Shown here: positions 1 through 8,537 of the stretch, piece by piece | How the letters are laid out: each line of letters begins with the position of its first letter | Position numbering within the stretch: position 1 is the stretch's first letter | DNA from: Roseiflexus castenholzii DSM 13941 | GTDB lineage: Bacteria > Chloroflexota > Chloroflexia > Chloroflexales > Roseiflexaceae | NCBI RefSeq assembly: GCF_000017805.1 | Contig: NC_009767.1 | Location: 372,001-436,000, forward strand | Reading direction: 5' to 3' | Length of the DNA stretch: 64,000 nucleotides | Notes under the pieces: model-generated | What the model saw: the letters and a program-made list of their open reading frames with translations, nothing else | Told to the model about the DNA's origin: nothing | Databases searched by the model: none | Program-made: the position numbers and the translations under genes

Positions 1-293
1 CTGCAACCAGGATTTTTGCCGCCACCCTTCGCTCCTTCTTTGCTGCACGGCATTGAGCAGTCTCGCACCGGAAGGCGCGTTCCTGACTGAAGTCGTAGAA
101 TAACGTCATGGTTTCTCATGCGTTATAGTACAATATGTTTTCCCAGGCGCTGTCGGGCGGGCGTACACGAGGTATGATCCTCTCATCGCAACACCGGCAT
201 GCACCGGTGCGCTGCACCTCGGTGGTTGCTATCGCCCTTTATAAGAAAGAATCGCTCCAGCTGCCCAAAAGATACCGTAGAACGAAAGGAACC

Positions 294-1475
294 ATGCCAT
301 CTATGCCGCACGATTTCGATCAGGTCTTTGATCGCCGCCGCACCGGAAGTATCAAGTGGACGTTCTATGGCGACGATGTCCTCCCCATGTGGGTGGCGGA
401 TATGGACTTTCCCGCGCCGCCGCCGATCCTTGCCGCGCTGCATGCCCGCATCGATAGAGGCGATTTCGGCTATGAATTACCGTCACCAACCCTTAGCGAG
501 TGCATTTGCGAGCGGATACACCGCCTCTATCGTTGGGACATCACGCCGGATCAGATTGTCTACATCCCCAGCCTGGTGACCGGGCTCAATGCCGTCTGCC
601 GCGCCATCGGCGAATCCGGCGACGGCGTACTGGTGCAGACGCCGGTCTATCCGCCGTTCCTCACTGCTCCGGTCAATCAGGGACGGGTGGTGCAGATGGC
701 GGAACTGACGCTCGTTCCGAATGGACGCACATTCGGGTATCGCGTGGATTATGAGCGCATGGCAGCAGTCGTGAATGACCGCACGCGCCTCTTCATTCTG
801 TGCAATCCGCACAACCCAACCGGCGAAGCGTATAGCCACGAGGAGTTGCTCCGCATGGCAGCATTTTGCGAGCAGCATGATCTGATTATCTGCTCTGATG
901 AGATTCACTGCGATCTGTTGCTCGGCGATACGCGCCACACGCCAATTGCTACGCTTGCGCCTGAAATTGCCGAACGCACTATCACCCTGATGGCGCCCAG
1001 CAAAACGTTCAACATTCCCGGTCTCAAAGCCAGCTTTGCGATTGTGACCGACCCCAATCTGCGGAAACGCCTGATGGCGGCGATGGAAGGGATCGTGCCC
1101 TGGCTCAACTCATTTGCGCTGGCGGCAATGGAAGTCGCATACCGCGATTGCGACGATTGGTTAAGCGATCTACGCGCCTATCTCACTGCGAATCGCAATG
1201 CTGTTACGCATTTCGTCATCGAACGGATGCCGCAGGTTAAAACGACCATACCACAGGCCACGTATCTGGCATGGTTCGATTGCCGCGAAGCAGGCATCGA
1301 GGGCAATCCCTACGAATTTTTCCGCCGTGAAGCAAAAGTTGCGCTGAACGATGGTGTGCCGTTCGGCGCCGGCGGCGAGGGATTCGTGCGCCTCAACTTT
1401 GGTTGCCCACGCGCACTGCTTATGGAAGGTCTCGAACGGATGAAGTCCGCCCTCGATAAGCGCTCTTTCAAATAA
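294..1475 (+). CDS. PatB/MalY-family PLP-dependent C-S lyase (class I/II aminotransferase fold)
   Basis: A 393-residue protein. The N-terminal WTFYGDDVLPMWVADMDF segment is typical of the MalY/PatB branch of fold-type I PLP enzymes, which cleave cystathionine or cysteine C-S bonds. The PLP lysine is expected in SKTFNIPGLK (about residue 237), and SDEIHCDL (about 201-208) carries the Asp that contacts the cofactor nitrogen. NPHNPTG (171-177) is the family substrate/cofactor loop. The reading frame is open from position 135, but ATG 294 is preferred because AAGGA lies just upstream and homologous proteins begin here. An amino-acid aminotransferase role cannot be excluded. It stands alone on its strand before a large repeat-filled gap. 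Confidence 0.88.
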   Translation: MPSMPHDFDQVFDRRRTGSIKWTFYGDDVLPMWVADMDFPAPPPILAALHARIDRGDFGYELPSPTLSECICERIHRLYRWDITPDQIVYIPSLVTGLNAVCRAIGESGDGVLVQTPVYPPFLTAPVNQGRVVQMAELTLVPNGRTFGYRVDYERMAAVVNDRTRLFILCNPHNPTGEAYSHEELLRMAAFCEQHDLIICSDEIHCDLLLGDTRHTPIATLAPEIAERTITLMAPSKTFNIPGLKASFAIVTDPNLRKRLMAAMEGIVPWLNSFALAAMEVAYRDCDDWLSDLRAYLTANRNAVTHFVIERMPQVKTTIPQATYLAWFDCREAGIEGNPYEFFRREAKVALNDGVPFGAGGEGFVRLNFGCPRALLMEGLERMKSALDKRSFK

Positions 1476-1700
1476 TTGGGGCGGACTCTTACGTGTTGGT
1501 TTCTCTATCAGGCGTAAACGTTGCATCGTCTGATTTCGGTCGCCAGAATGATCGACTGCCCGCTTCGCTACGATCAACGACAACGTCCTCTGTGGGGTCC
1601 TTCTAAAGGGCGAACCGAACCCCCGAGCGCACCTCGCCGCCTCCCAGCGGGACGGACCCCCGCGCGGCGCAAGCCCCCCGCTCCCCGCCAGCGGGGGGTT
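1476..1700. other. Intergenic region with GC-rich dyads
   Basis: No credible gene. Around 1608-1700 the sequence alternates short C-rich and G-rich dyads (for example CCCCCCGCTCC near 1675 and GCGGGGGG near 1691). This stretch resembles 2518-2580: both carry GCGAACCGAACCCCCG and AGCGGGACGGACCCCCGCGCG, so it is a second, shorter repeated module flanking the cluster of inverted-repeat elements. Confidence 0.5.
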
Positions 1701-1876
1701 ATACCAATTCCCGGTGCACATCCGGCATTATCACCCCCGAGCAGCGCGAGGGGTCGTGCGCGTCCCGCGCAGATTCCTCGCTGCGCTCGGAATGACCAGT
1801 CGCTGCGCTCGGAATGACCAGTCGCTGCGCTCGGAATGACACGCATGCGGCATCGTCAATCATCACCGGCATCACC
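1701..1876 (+). repeat. Inverted-repeat element, copy 1 (degenerate ends)
   Basis: Begins ATACCAATTCCCGGTG and runs through the family core (CGAGCAGCGCGAGGGGTCGT, then CTCGCTGCGCTCGGAATGAC) to GGCATCGTCAATCATCACC. The CGCTGCGCTCGGAATGAC segment is tandemly triplicated here, making this copy longer than the 127-bp minimal copies near 43.8-44.1 kb. The right end is degenerate, so the terminal inverted repeat is imperfect. Confidence 0.75.
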
Positions 1877-2015
1877 CCTCGCGCCTCGCGCCTCGCCCCT
1901 CGCGCCTCGCACCCCGCGCCTCGTCCCTCGCGCCTCGCGCCTCGCACTCCGCGCCTCGTCCCTCGCGCCTCGCGCCTCGCACCTCGCGCCTCGCACTCCG
2001 CGCCTCGCCCCTCTC
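1877..2015. repeat. Heptamer tandem tract (CGCGCCT/CGCCCCT type)
   Basis: A pyrimidine-biased tract with period 7 built from CGCGCCT, CGCCCCT, CGCACCC, CGTCCCT and close variants. It separates inverted-repeat copies 1 and 2. It gives open frames on both strands because it lacks stop-like words, but the translations are only Arg/Ala/Pro/Ser-rich and are not accepted as genes. Confidence 0.75.
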
Positions 2016-2168
2016 ATACCAATTCCCGGTGCACATCCGGCATTATCACCCCCGAGCAGCGCGAGGGGTCGTGCGCGTCCCGCGCCGATTCCTCGCTGCG
2101 CTCGGAATGACCAGTCGCTGCGCTCGGAATGACACGCATGCGGCATCGTCAATCATCACCGGCATCAC
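2016..2168 (+). repeat. Inverted-repeat element, copy 2
   Basis: Same family as copy 1: ATACCAATTCCCGGTG at the left, the GAGGGGTCGTGCGCG core, a duplicated CGCTGCGCTCGGAATGAC, then GGCATCGTCAATCATCACC. It is flanked on both sides by heptamer tracts. Confidence 0.75.
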
Positions 2169-2299
2169 CCCGCGCCTCGCGCCTCGCCCCTCGCGCCTCG
2201 CCCCTCGCGCCTCGCACCCCGCGCCTCGCCCCTCGCGCCTCGCACCCCGCGCCTCGCGCCTCGCACCTCGCGCCTCGCACTCCGCGCCTCGCCCCTCTC
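2169..2299. repeat. Heptamer tandem tract
   Basis: Period-7 tract of CGCGCCT/CGCCCCT/CGCACCC units continuing the arrangement of element, tract, element. No gene is present. Confidence 0.7.
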
Positions 2300-2448
2300 A
2301 TACCAATTCCCGGTGCATATCCGGCATGGTCACCCCGAGCAGCGCGAGGGGTCGTGCGCGTCCCGCGCCGATTCCTCGCTGCGCTCGGAATGACCAGTCG
2401 CTGCGCTCGGAATGACACGCATGCGGCATCGTCAAGCGTCATTGGTAT
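2300..2448 (+). repeat. Inverted-repeat element, copy 3
   Basis: Starts ATACCAATTCCCGG and ends AGCGTCATTGGTAT, so the terminal ATACCAAT/ATTGGTAT pair is intact. The core matches the other copies (GGTCACCCCGAGCAGCGCGA and CTCGCTGCGCTCGGAATGAC). Confidence 0.8.
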
Positions 2449-2994
2449 TACGCATCGCCTTTCAAGCCCCGACGACGCGCGCCACCCGTTCCCCCGCAAG
2501 CGGAGGGGTTACTGGCGAACCGAACCCCCGCGCGCACCTCGCCGCCCCCCAGCGGGACGGACCCCCGCGCGCGGGGTTACGGCGGCGCGGCGGCAGCGGA
2601 GCGAGGCGCGCATCGTGGTCTCCCCGCTCCCGCGCGCGGGAGCGGGGCAGAGGGTGAGGGCAAAACTATGCTCATGCGTGCTGTCCGCCTTTGAACCATG
2701 AGACCGGGGAGGGAGACACGCGGGTGCTGACACAAGGGGAAGCGGGACTTTCCTCGCCCCTCGCTCCGTGCCTCGCACCAGGAGCCTTGAGGCAGGCGGC
2801 GTCCCCGGCATAGGGTGGTTCCGCCCGCACGCGACGTTCGACGGCAGACACCCGACCCACGGCACAGACCTCAAGGATTGGGGACGTTTCACGTTGCACG
2901 TGGAACATGCCACCCCTTTCACTCCTTGCCTTGCGCCCTTACAAGCCACCCTTGAAAGAACAGCATCGCCAAAGAACCACACCACCCTCTATTC
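2449..2994. other. Intergenic region, GC-rich, no accepted gene
   Basis: Open frames here (for example 2509-2985 on the minus strand) are Arg/Pro-rich and lack a recognisable domain or convincing ribosome binding site. Positions 2892-2907 hold a parS-like CGTTGCACGTGGAACA with two mismatches to the ParB consensus. A GC-rich repeat shared with 1608-1640 occupies 2510-2570. Confidence 0.5.
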
Positions 2995-3024
2995 TTGACA
3001 AAACCCGTGCAAAAAGTGTATTGT
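2995..3024 (+). promoter_or_regulatory. Putative sigma-70 promoter of the pterin operon
   Basis: TTGACA at 2995-3000 and TATTGT at 3019-3024 are separated by 18 bp. The leader to the PTPS start is about 170 nt and includes a CAGCCC-TGTG-GGGCTG hairpin at about 3168-3183. No known riboswitch consensus was recognised in it. Confidence 0.5.
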
Positions 3025-3201
3025 TATACAGGCGCAGCATACGGCGCGCGACAATCATGCGTCCCCGGTCTCGACCGACTCCCCGAACGAGAAGCAAAGA
3101 GGTCGGCTATCGTGTCTCGCGGGCGAAGCGAGGCATCCATTGCGTGCGCCATGCGACCAGATATATCAGCCCTGTGGGGCTGAAGAGAAGGAGAAATTTC
3201 C

Positions 3202-4044
3202 ATGATTTATGCGACTCGTCGATTCGAGTTTTCAGCAGCGCATCGTTACTGGCGTTCCGATTGGAGCGCTGAGGAAAACGAACGTGTCTTTGGACCATGC
3301 GCCTACCCGTATGGACACGGTCACAATTATACGCTCGATGTAACCATCACCGGCGATCTCGACCCGCGCACCGGCATGGTGATGAATATGACCGAACTCA
3401 AAGCGCTGGTGTCGGAGGTGCTGGAAGAGTTTGACCATAAGCATCTGAATGAGGATACGCCCTACTTTTGTGAGCAACTGCCGACAACCGAGAACATTGT
3501 GCGGGTGCTGTGGCGATTGATTGCGGCACGGTTGCCGCACACAGCACGCCTGGCGCGGTTGCGCCTGTACGAAACAAGTGACCTGTGGGCAGAGTACGAT
3601 GGCGCGGAGGAGACAACCTTTGCGCGCATGTATGCCTTCTCTGCTGCGCACCGGTTGCACTCGCCCTTGCTTTCCGATAAAGAAAACCTGGCGATCTACG
3701 GCAAGTGCAACAATCCAAACGGGCATGGGCATACGTATACGCTTGAGGTGACCGTCGCCGGTCCTGTCGATCCTGAAACCGGCATGGTGATCGACCTGAC
3801 GGCAATGGACCGGACCGTGCGCAGTGTGCTCGACCGGCTCGACTATCGGCATCTCGACCGTGAAATTGCAGCGTTTGCCACACAGCCTTCCACTGCCGAG
3901 AATATTGTGATCTATCTGTGGCAGGAACTCGCGCCGCGCTTCGAGGGGCGTCTGCGTCATCTGAAGTTGTGGGAAACGCGCAAAAATGTGTTCGAATATA
4001 CCGGACCGGGCGCAGCACTGCCGCATACCCGACATAACCGCTGA
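3202..4044 (+). CDS. Tandem 6-pyruvoyl-tetrahydropterin synthase / QueD-like protein
   Basis: A 280-residue protein made of two complete PTPS domains, about residues 1-135 and 137-272; single-domain members are usually about 120-150 aa. Each half keeps the zinc ligands and catalytic cysteine: FSAAHRYW with PCAYPYGHGHNY in the first, and FSAAHRLH with KCNNPNGHGHTY in the second. Each also has a DHKHLNE/DYRHLDR segment and a late Glu (LYETSD, LWETRK). PTPS enzymes convert dihydroneopterin triphosphate to 6-pyruvoyl-tetrahydropterin; QueD makes the queuosine precursor. Downstream folE and an SDR favour a pterin role. AAGGAGA precedes ATG 3202. Which product is made cannot be read from the motifs. 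Confidence 0.88.
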   Translation: MIYATRRFEFSAAHRYWRSDWSAEENERVFGPCAYPYGHGHNYTLDVTITGDLDPRTGMVMNMTELKALVSEVLEEFDHKHLNEDTPYFCEQLPTTENIVRVLWRLIAARLPHTARLARLRLYETSDLWAEYDGAEETTFARMYAFSAAHRLHSPLLSDKENLAIYGKCNNPNGHGHTYTLEVTVAGPVDPETGMVIDLTAMDRTVRSVLDRLDYRHLDREIAAFATQPSTAENIVIYLWQELAPRFEGRLRHLKLWETRKNVFEYTGPGAALPHTRHNR

Positions 4045-4113
4045 AGGGAAACCCACGGATTGCCGCGTAAATCCGTGTTCTCACCGTGCCAGATCTATTG
4101 AGGAACAAATCTT

Positions 4114-4791
4114 ATGACATATCACAATGGCAACAATGGACACCACGACCATGCGCTCGCAGACGTGGACGAGCGCGAATACGAAACCCTGATCATCCAG
4201 GGACGCGGCAAACTTGAAGGAATGAGTTATCATTCCGACGCAGCGATTGAAGACGCCGTGCGAGTCATTCTGAAGCAGATCGGCGAAAATCCTGAACGTG
4301 AGGGGTTGCAGAAGACGCCGTCGCGCGTCGCCAAAATGTACGCGGAACTGACTGCCGGGTACCATATTGATCCCGACGCGCTGATCAACGAAGCGGTCTT
4401 CAGCGTCGGCTACGATGAAATGGTGCTGGTCAAGAATATCGAGTTCTCTAGTCTGTGCGAGCACCATATGCTTCCTTTTATGGGGCGGGTGCACGTCGCG
4501 TACATTCCCAACGGCAGAGTCGTGGGGTTGAGCAAGATTCCGCGCATTGTCGAGATGTTCGCGCGGCGCTTGCAGGTGCAGGAACGGATGACAGTACAGA
4601 TCGCCGATTTTATCAATCAGCGGCTCGAACCACTGGGCGTGGCGGTCGTCGCCGAGGGCGTTCATATGTGTGCAGTGATGCGCGGTGTCAAGAAAGCCGG
4701 CGCCACCATGGTCACATCCGCGATGCGCGGGGTCTTCCGCGATGATCCGAAGACACGCAGTGAGTTCATGGCGCATATCGAGCGGGGATGA
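4114..4791 (+). CDS. folE: GTP cyclohydrolase I
   Basis: A 225-residue protein of normal length for type I GTP cyclohydrolase, which converts GTP to 7,8-dihydroneopterin triphosphate for folate, biopterin or deazapurine pathways. The zinc site is visible in SSLCEHHMLPF (Cys and His) and in HMCAVMRGV (Cys). GLSKIPRIVEMFARRLQVQE is the conserved helix after the barrel. It lies 69 bp downstream of the tandem PTPS and its product is the PTPS substrate, so the two probably form one transcription unit. The first 40 residues are a variable N-terminal extension. Confidence 0.95.
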   Translation: MTYHNGNNGHHDHALADVDEREYETLIIQGRGKLEGMSYHSDAAIEDAVRVILKQIGENPEREGLQKTPSRVAKMYAELTAGYHIDPDALINEAVFSVGYDEMVLVKNIEFSSLCEHHMLPFMGRVHVAYIPNGRVVGLSKIPRIVEMFARRLQVQERMTVQIADFINQRLEPLGVAVVAEGVHMCAVMRGVKKAGATMVTSAMRGVFRDDPKTRSEFMAHIERG

Positions 4792-4798
4792 TCCCGTC

Positions 4799-5340
4799 GT
4801 GGGGGCAGGTCTCAGACCTGCCCCCAGTAAGGGCAGGTCTCAGACCTGCCCTTACTACTACGCGACCGGCTCCGGGGGGGCAGGTCTCAGACCTGCCCTT
4901 ACTACTACGCGACCGGCTCCGGGGGGGGCAGGTCTCAGACCGGCTCCGGGGGGGCAGGTCTCAGACCTGCCCTTACTACTACGCGACCGGCTCCGGGGGG
5001 GGGCAGGTCTCAGACCTGCCCTTACTACTACGCGACCGGCTCCGGGGGGGGGCAGGTCTCAGACCGGCTCCGGGGGGGCAGGTCTCAGACCGGCTCCGGG
5101 GGGGCAGGTCTCAGACCGGCTCCGGGGGGGCAGGTCTCAGACCGGCTCCGGGGGGGCAGGTCTCAGACCGGCTCCGGGGGGGCAGGTCTCAGACCGGCTC
5201 CGGGGGGGCAGGTCTCAGACCTGCCCTTACTACTACGCGACCGGCTCCGGGGGGGGGCAGGTCTCAGACCTGCCCTTACTACTACGCGACCGGCTCCGGG
5301 GGGGCAGGTCTCAGACCTGCCCTTACTATGAGACCGGGTC
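4799..5340. repeat. Array of palindromic GCAGGTCTCAGACCTGC units
   Basis: More than a dozen copies of CAGGTCTCAGACC occur in direct orientation. Many form full dyads (GCAGGTCTCAGACCTGC) and many are linked by CTTACTACTACGCGACCGG and a CTCCGGGGGG run. A central stretch (about 5055-5215) contains the short unit, CAGGTCTCAGACCGGCTCCGGGGGG, iterated perfectly. Open frames through it (such as 4788-6062) are artefacts of the repeat. It lies between folE and the SDR gene and could form extended hairpins in the transcript. Confidence 0.85.
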
Positions 5341-5363
5341 CTACGTGGAAGGGCATTTTGGAG

Positions 5364-6062
5364 ATGAAGACCATTCTCATCACCGGCGCCAGCCGGGGCA
5401 TCGGGCGGGCGACAGCGCTCGCGCTCGCGGCGCCTGGCGTCGCCATGACCCTGGCGGCGCGATCCGTTTCTCTCCTGGACGAAGTGGCGGCGGACGTCCG
5501 CGCGGCCGGCGCGTCGGCGGTCATCGCGCCATGCGACGTGACGGACGAAGATGAGATTCGTCACCTGATCGAACAGACGACCATAGCAACCGGACGGATC
5601 GATCTGCTCGTTCACAGCGTCGGCGGGGCATATGTCGCACCGGTGACGCAGATCACTCAGACGCATTGGGATGAGCAGGTGCGTGTGCACCTGACGAGTC
5701 TCTTCCTGATCTGCAAGCATGCAACGCCGTTCATGCACAACGGCGGATTGCTGGTGTACGTCGCCTCGGTAGCGGCGCGTCAGGTCTTCCCCAACTGGTC
5801 GGCGTATTGCGCCGCCAAACATGGCGCGCTGGGGTTGCTCGGCGCCGTGCGTGAAGAAGTGCGACCGTATGGCGTGCGCGTGACGGCGGTGCTCCCGGCG
5901 GCAACCGATACCGGCTTGTGGGACGATCTTCCCGGCGATTGGAACCGTGCGGCGATGATGCAACCGGCAGACGTCGCTGCCGCTATCGCCAGTCTGGCAG
6001 CGTATCCGCCGCACGTCGCCGTCGAGGAGTTGACCGTCGGGCATGTCGCCGGCAGGCTTTAG
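5364..6062 (+). CDS. Short-chain dehydrogenase/reductase (classical SDR)
   Basis: A 232-residue NAD(P)-dependent oxidoreductase. TGASRGIGRA (about residues 7-16) is the Rossmann glycine motif, AARS follows strand 2, and the catalytic Ser lies in VASVAAR with Tyr-Lys in YCAAKHG. The ATG at 5364 starts the family N-terminus (MKTILITG); the open frame extends far upstream only because the repeat array lacks stops. Placement after PTPS and folE invites comparison with sepiapterin reductase or pterin reductases of the SDR family, but no residue proves the substrate. A hairpin terminator follows at 6145. Confidence 0.85.
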   Translation: MKTILITGASRGIGRATALALAAPGVAMTLAARSVSLLDEVAADVRAAGASAVIAPCDVTDEDEIRHLIEQTTIATGRIDLLVHSVGGAYVAPVTQITQTHWDEQVRVHLTSLFLICKHATPFMHNGGLLVYVASVAARQVFPNWSAYCAAKHGALGLLGAVREEVRPYGVRVTAVLPAATDTGLWDDLPGDWNRAAMMQPADVAAAIASLAAYPPHVAVEELTVGHVAGRL

Positions 6063-6144
6063 AGGATTTCACACTGGAAGTTTCCGTTGATTTATCGGTT
6101 GAGCGCCGCGAAATCTATCGTATCCTGACCGGTATCGCCCGGTC

Positions 6145-6168
6145 AAGCCCGCGCAGGCGGGCTTTGCG
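6145..6168 (+). terminator. Hairpin terminator candidate after the SDR gene
   Basis: AAGCCCGC-GCAG-GCGGGCTT forms an 8-bp perfect stem about 80 bp after the SDR stop codon. Only a weak T-run follows, so rho-independent function is plausible but not certain. Confidence 0.5.
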
Positions 6169-6233
6169 ACTATAGCCCGTGGCTGATGGAACATTAAGAA
6201 ATAACCTGCGCCGCCACGTCGTGCGTTTTCTGA

Positions 6234-6920
6234 GCTGCGGGCTAAAGCCCTCGCTCAGAATATGGAAGCCCCGGAGGGGCTTTCACGTCCTGAGCCAGGG
6301 CTTCAGCCCGCACCAAATGTACGACACAAACTAGCGTGCAACATCGGAAAGGGGCTTTCACGTCCTGAGCCAGGGCTTCAGCCCGCACCAAATGTACGAC
6401 ACAAACTAGCGTGCAACATCGGAAAGGGGCTTTCACGTCCTGAGCCAGGGCTTCAGCCCGCACCAAATGTACGACACAAACAAGCATGCAACATCGGAAA
6501 GGGGCTTTCACGTCCTGAGCCAGGGCTTCAGCCCGCACCAAATGTACGACACAAACAAGCATGCAACATCGGAAAGGGGCTTTCACGTCCTGAGCCAGGG
6601 CTTCAGCCCGCACCAAATGTACGACACAAACAAGCATGCAACATCGGAAAGGGGCTTTCACCTCCTGAGCCAGGGCTTCAGCCCGCAGCAAATGTACGAC
6701 ACAAACAAGCGTGCAACATCATAAAGGGGCTTTCACCTCCTGAGCCAGGGCTTCAGCCCGCAGCAAATGTACGACACAAACAAGCGTGCAACATCGGAAG
6801 CCCCGGAGGGGCTTTCACCTCCTGAGCCAGGGCTTCAGCCCGCAGCAAATGTACGACACAAACAAGCGTGCAACATCATAAAGGGGCTTTCACGTCCTGA
6901 GCCAGGGCTTCAGCCCGCAG
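6234..6920. repeat. 75-bp tandem repeat array (about nine units)
   Basis: AAATGTACGACACAAAC recurs at 6315, 6390, 6465, 6540, 6615, 6690 and 6765 with an exact 75-bp period, then at about 6847 after a slightly longer unit. Each unit carries GGGGCTTTCACGTCCTGAGC and AGGGCTTCAGCCCGCA. The left edge has the outer motif inverted (GCTGCGGGCTAAAGCCCTCG), so the array is bounded by inverted ends. Because 75 is divisible by 3, long repetitive frames exist on both strands; they lack start signals and are not genes. Units are contiguous with no variable spacers, which argues against CRISPR. Confidence 0.9.
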
Positions 6921-7012
6921 CGCCCAGGAATGTCGGAACGTGTTGGTGCAGGCTTTGCGCCGTTGCATCCTGGCGTCAACGTTCTCAATATTCACGGTTT
7001 CTTCTGTTTTTA

Positions 7013-7041
7013 TTGACAATAGATAAACCGTCTGGTATACT
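7013..7041 (+). promoter_or_regulatory. Sigma-70 promoter of the suf operon
   Basis: TTGACA at 7013-7018 and TATACT at 7036-7041 have an ideal 17-bp spacer, about 28 bp before the sufR start codon. SufR proteins usually autoregulate, so the operator probably overlaps this promoter, but no clear inverted repeat was identified. Confidence 0.75.
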
Positions 7042-7068
7042 GCTCAATGAGTGTGGAGGAACAATGCG

Positions 7069-7698
7069 ATGACACTGGCGCAGTATACCGAAGACACGCC
7101 GGCAGGGAAGATTCTGACCTACCTGCGACGTCATGGCGAAGCGACGATCAAAGACCTGGAAGAGTTGTTGGGTATCAGCACGACGGCGGTGCGCGAGCAT
7201 CTGGCGCATCTGGAAGCGAAAGGTCTGCTGACGACGCGGCAGGCGCGTGGCGGTCCCGGTCGTCCAAGACTGGTGTACTCGCTCACACCCCGCGCCGAAG
7301 ACCTGTTTCCGAAGGAGTACGATACACTGGTCACATTGCTGCTGCGCGAGATTGCGAGCCGCGAGGGGAAAGAGCGACTTGACGCGCTGCTCGAGGCGGT
7401 CGGGAAACGCCTGGCGGAAGAGTACCGTGGGCAGGTGGTCGGCGATGATGTGGAAGAACGCCTGGCACATCTGCGTGTCACGCTCGAAGCGCGCGGCATT
7501 CCGGTGGAAGTGACGCCGGACGGCGCATTGCAGGTGTTCGCCTGCCCGTACCACGACGTGGCGCAAGAGCATGCCGGCGTGTGCATCATGGAGCGTCGTA
7601 TGCTCGAGCAGGTGCTCGGCGAGCGGGTGGAGATTGAGGGCACCATTCGCGAAGGGCGTCGCAATTGTCATTTCCAGATTACGCGGTCTTCGGAGTAG
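7069..7698 (+). CDS. sufR: SufR-like transcriptional regulator (ArsR/DeoR-type HTH plus Cys-rich Fe-S domain)
   Basis: A 209-residue regulator at the head of the suf cluster. Residues about 9-60 form a winged helix (ILTYLRRHGEATIKDLEELL, then STTAVREHLAHLEAKGLL). The C-terminal part has spaced cysteines in ACPYHDVA, AGVCIMERR and RRNCHFQ, matching the cluster-binding cysteines of SufR repressors, which sense [Fe-S] status and repress suf genes. GGAGGA at 7055-7060 sits 8 nt before ATG 7069, so the GTG at 7051 is not preferred. It is the first gene after the promoter, with sufC following at 56 bp. Confidence 0.88.
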   Translation: MTLAQYTEDTPAGKILTYLRRHGEATIKDLEELLGISTTAVREHLAHLEAKGLLTTRQARGGPGRPRLVYSLTPRAEDLFPKEYDTLVTLLLREIASREGKERLDALLEAVGKRLAEEYRGQVVGDDVEERLAHLRVTLEARGIPVEVTPDGALQVFACPYHDVAQEHAGVCIMERRMLEQVLGERVEIEGTIREGRRNCHFQITRSSE

Positions 7699-7754
7699 CG
7701 CCGCACATCACCGGGTATTCAATCGTTGAAACTGAGCACACAGGAGTTCCTGCA

Positions 7755-8537
7755 TTGAACAGCGATCTGGTCATCAAGGATTTGCGCGTCAGCGTCGAAG
7801 ACAAAGAGATCCTCAAAGGGGTCAATCTCACCGTCAAAGCCGGTACGATCCACGCGATTATGGGGCCGAACGGCAGCGGCAAGAGCACGCTGGCGTATAC
7901 CCTGATGGGACATCCCGGCTACACGGTCACCGGCGGCGAGGTCTGGTACCGTGATCACAACATTCTCGAACTCGAACCGGACGAGCGCTCAAAACTCGGT
8001 CTCTTCCTCGCCTTCCAGTATCCGGTCGCCATTCCGGGGGTGACGGTGGCGAACTTCCTGCGCGCTGCGATCAATGCGCATCGCGCCGAGGAGGGGAAGG
8101 ACCCGAAGGAAACCGCCATTCCGATGGCGCAGTTCCGTAAGCAACTGCGTGAGCAGATGGCAGCGCTCGGCATCGATGAAAGTTTCGCTCGCCGCTATCT
8201 GAACGAGGGCTTCTCCGGTGGCGAGAAGAAGCGCATCGAGATTTTGCAGATGGCAATGCTGGAACCAAGCATGGCAATCATGGACGAGACCGACTCGGGG
8301 CTCGACATCGATGCGCTGAAAATCGTTGCGCAGGGCGTCAATACGCTCTATGCGCAGCATCCTGAGATGGGGGTGCTGGTCATTACGCACTATCAGCGGT
8401 TGCTGAACTATATCAAGCCGCATTTTGTGTCGGTGCTCATGGATGGTCGAATTGTGCGCGAGGGCGGACCCGAACTGGCGCTCGAACTCGAAGAGAAGGG
8501 GTACGACTTCCTCCGCGAGGAGGTCGCAAGCGCGTGA
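7755..8537 (+). CDS. sufC: SufC, ABC-type ATPase of the SufBCD Fe-S assembly complex
   Basis: A 260-residue cytosolic ABC ATPase. Walker A is GPNGSGKST, the signature is FSGGEKKR and Walker B is MAIMDETDSGLD; the ETDSGLD variant is characteristic of SufC rather than of transport ATPases. It energises cluster assembly on SufB-SufD. The open frame begins at 7665, but AGGAG at 7742-7746 is ideally spaced from TTG 7755 and gives the family N-terminus (NSDLVIKDLRVSVEDKEIL). The stop overlaps the next start (GTG 8534), indicating translational coupling with sufD. Confidence 0.95.
   Translation: MNSDLVIKDLRVSVEDKEILKGVNLTVKAGTIHAIMGPNGSGKSTLAYTLMGHPGYTVTGGEVWYRDHNILELEPDERSKLGLFLAFQYPVAIPGVTVANFLRAAINAHRAEEGKDPKETAIPMAQFRKQLREQMAALGIDESFARRYLNEGFSGGEKKRIEILQMAMLEPSMAIMDETDSGLDIDALKIVAQGVNTLYAQHPEMGVLVITHYQRLLNYIKPHFVSVLMDGRIVREGGPELALELEEKGYDFLREEVASA

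Noticed and set aside
1814..2701. Repetitive Arg/Pro/Ser proteins in the 1.8-2.7 kb region
   Set aside because: Translations of period-7 tracts and inverted-repeat elements in several frames, without ribosome binding sites.
3025..3201. preQ1 or THF riboswitch before the PTPS gene
   Set aside because: No match to the conserved cores of either aptamer could be found; only a short hairpin is visible.
4788..5363. N-terminal extension of the SDR gene or a repetitive protein
   Set aside because: Frame is open only through the palindrome array; the SDR family N-terminus starts at ATG 5364.
6234..6920. CRISPR array
   Set aside because: Units of 75 bp are contiguous and nearly identical with no unique spacers and no cas genes nearby.
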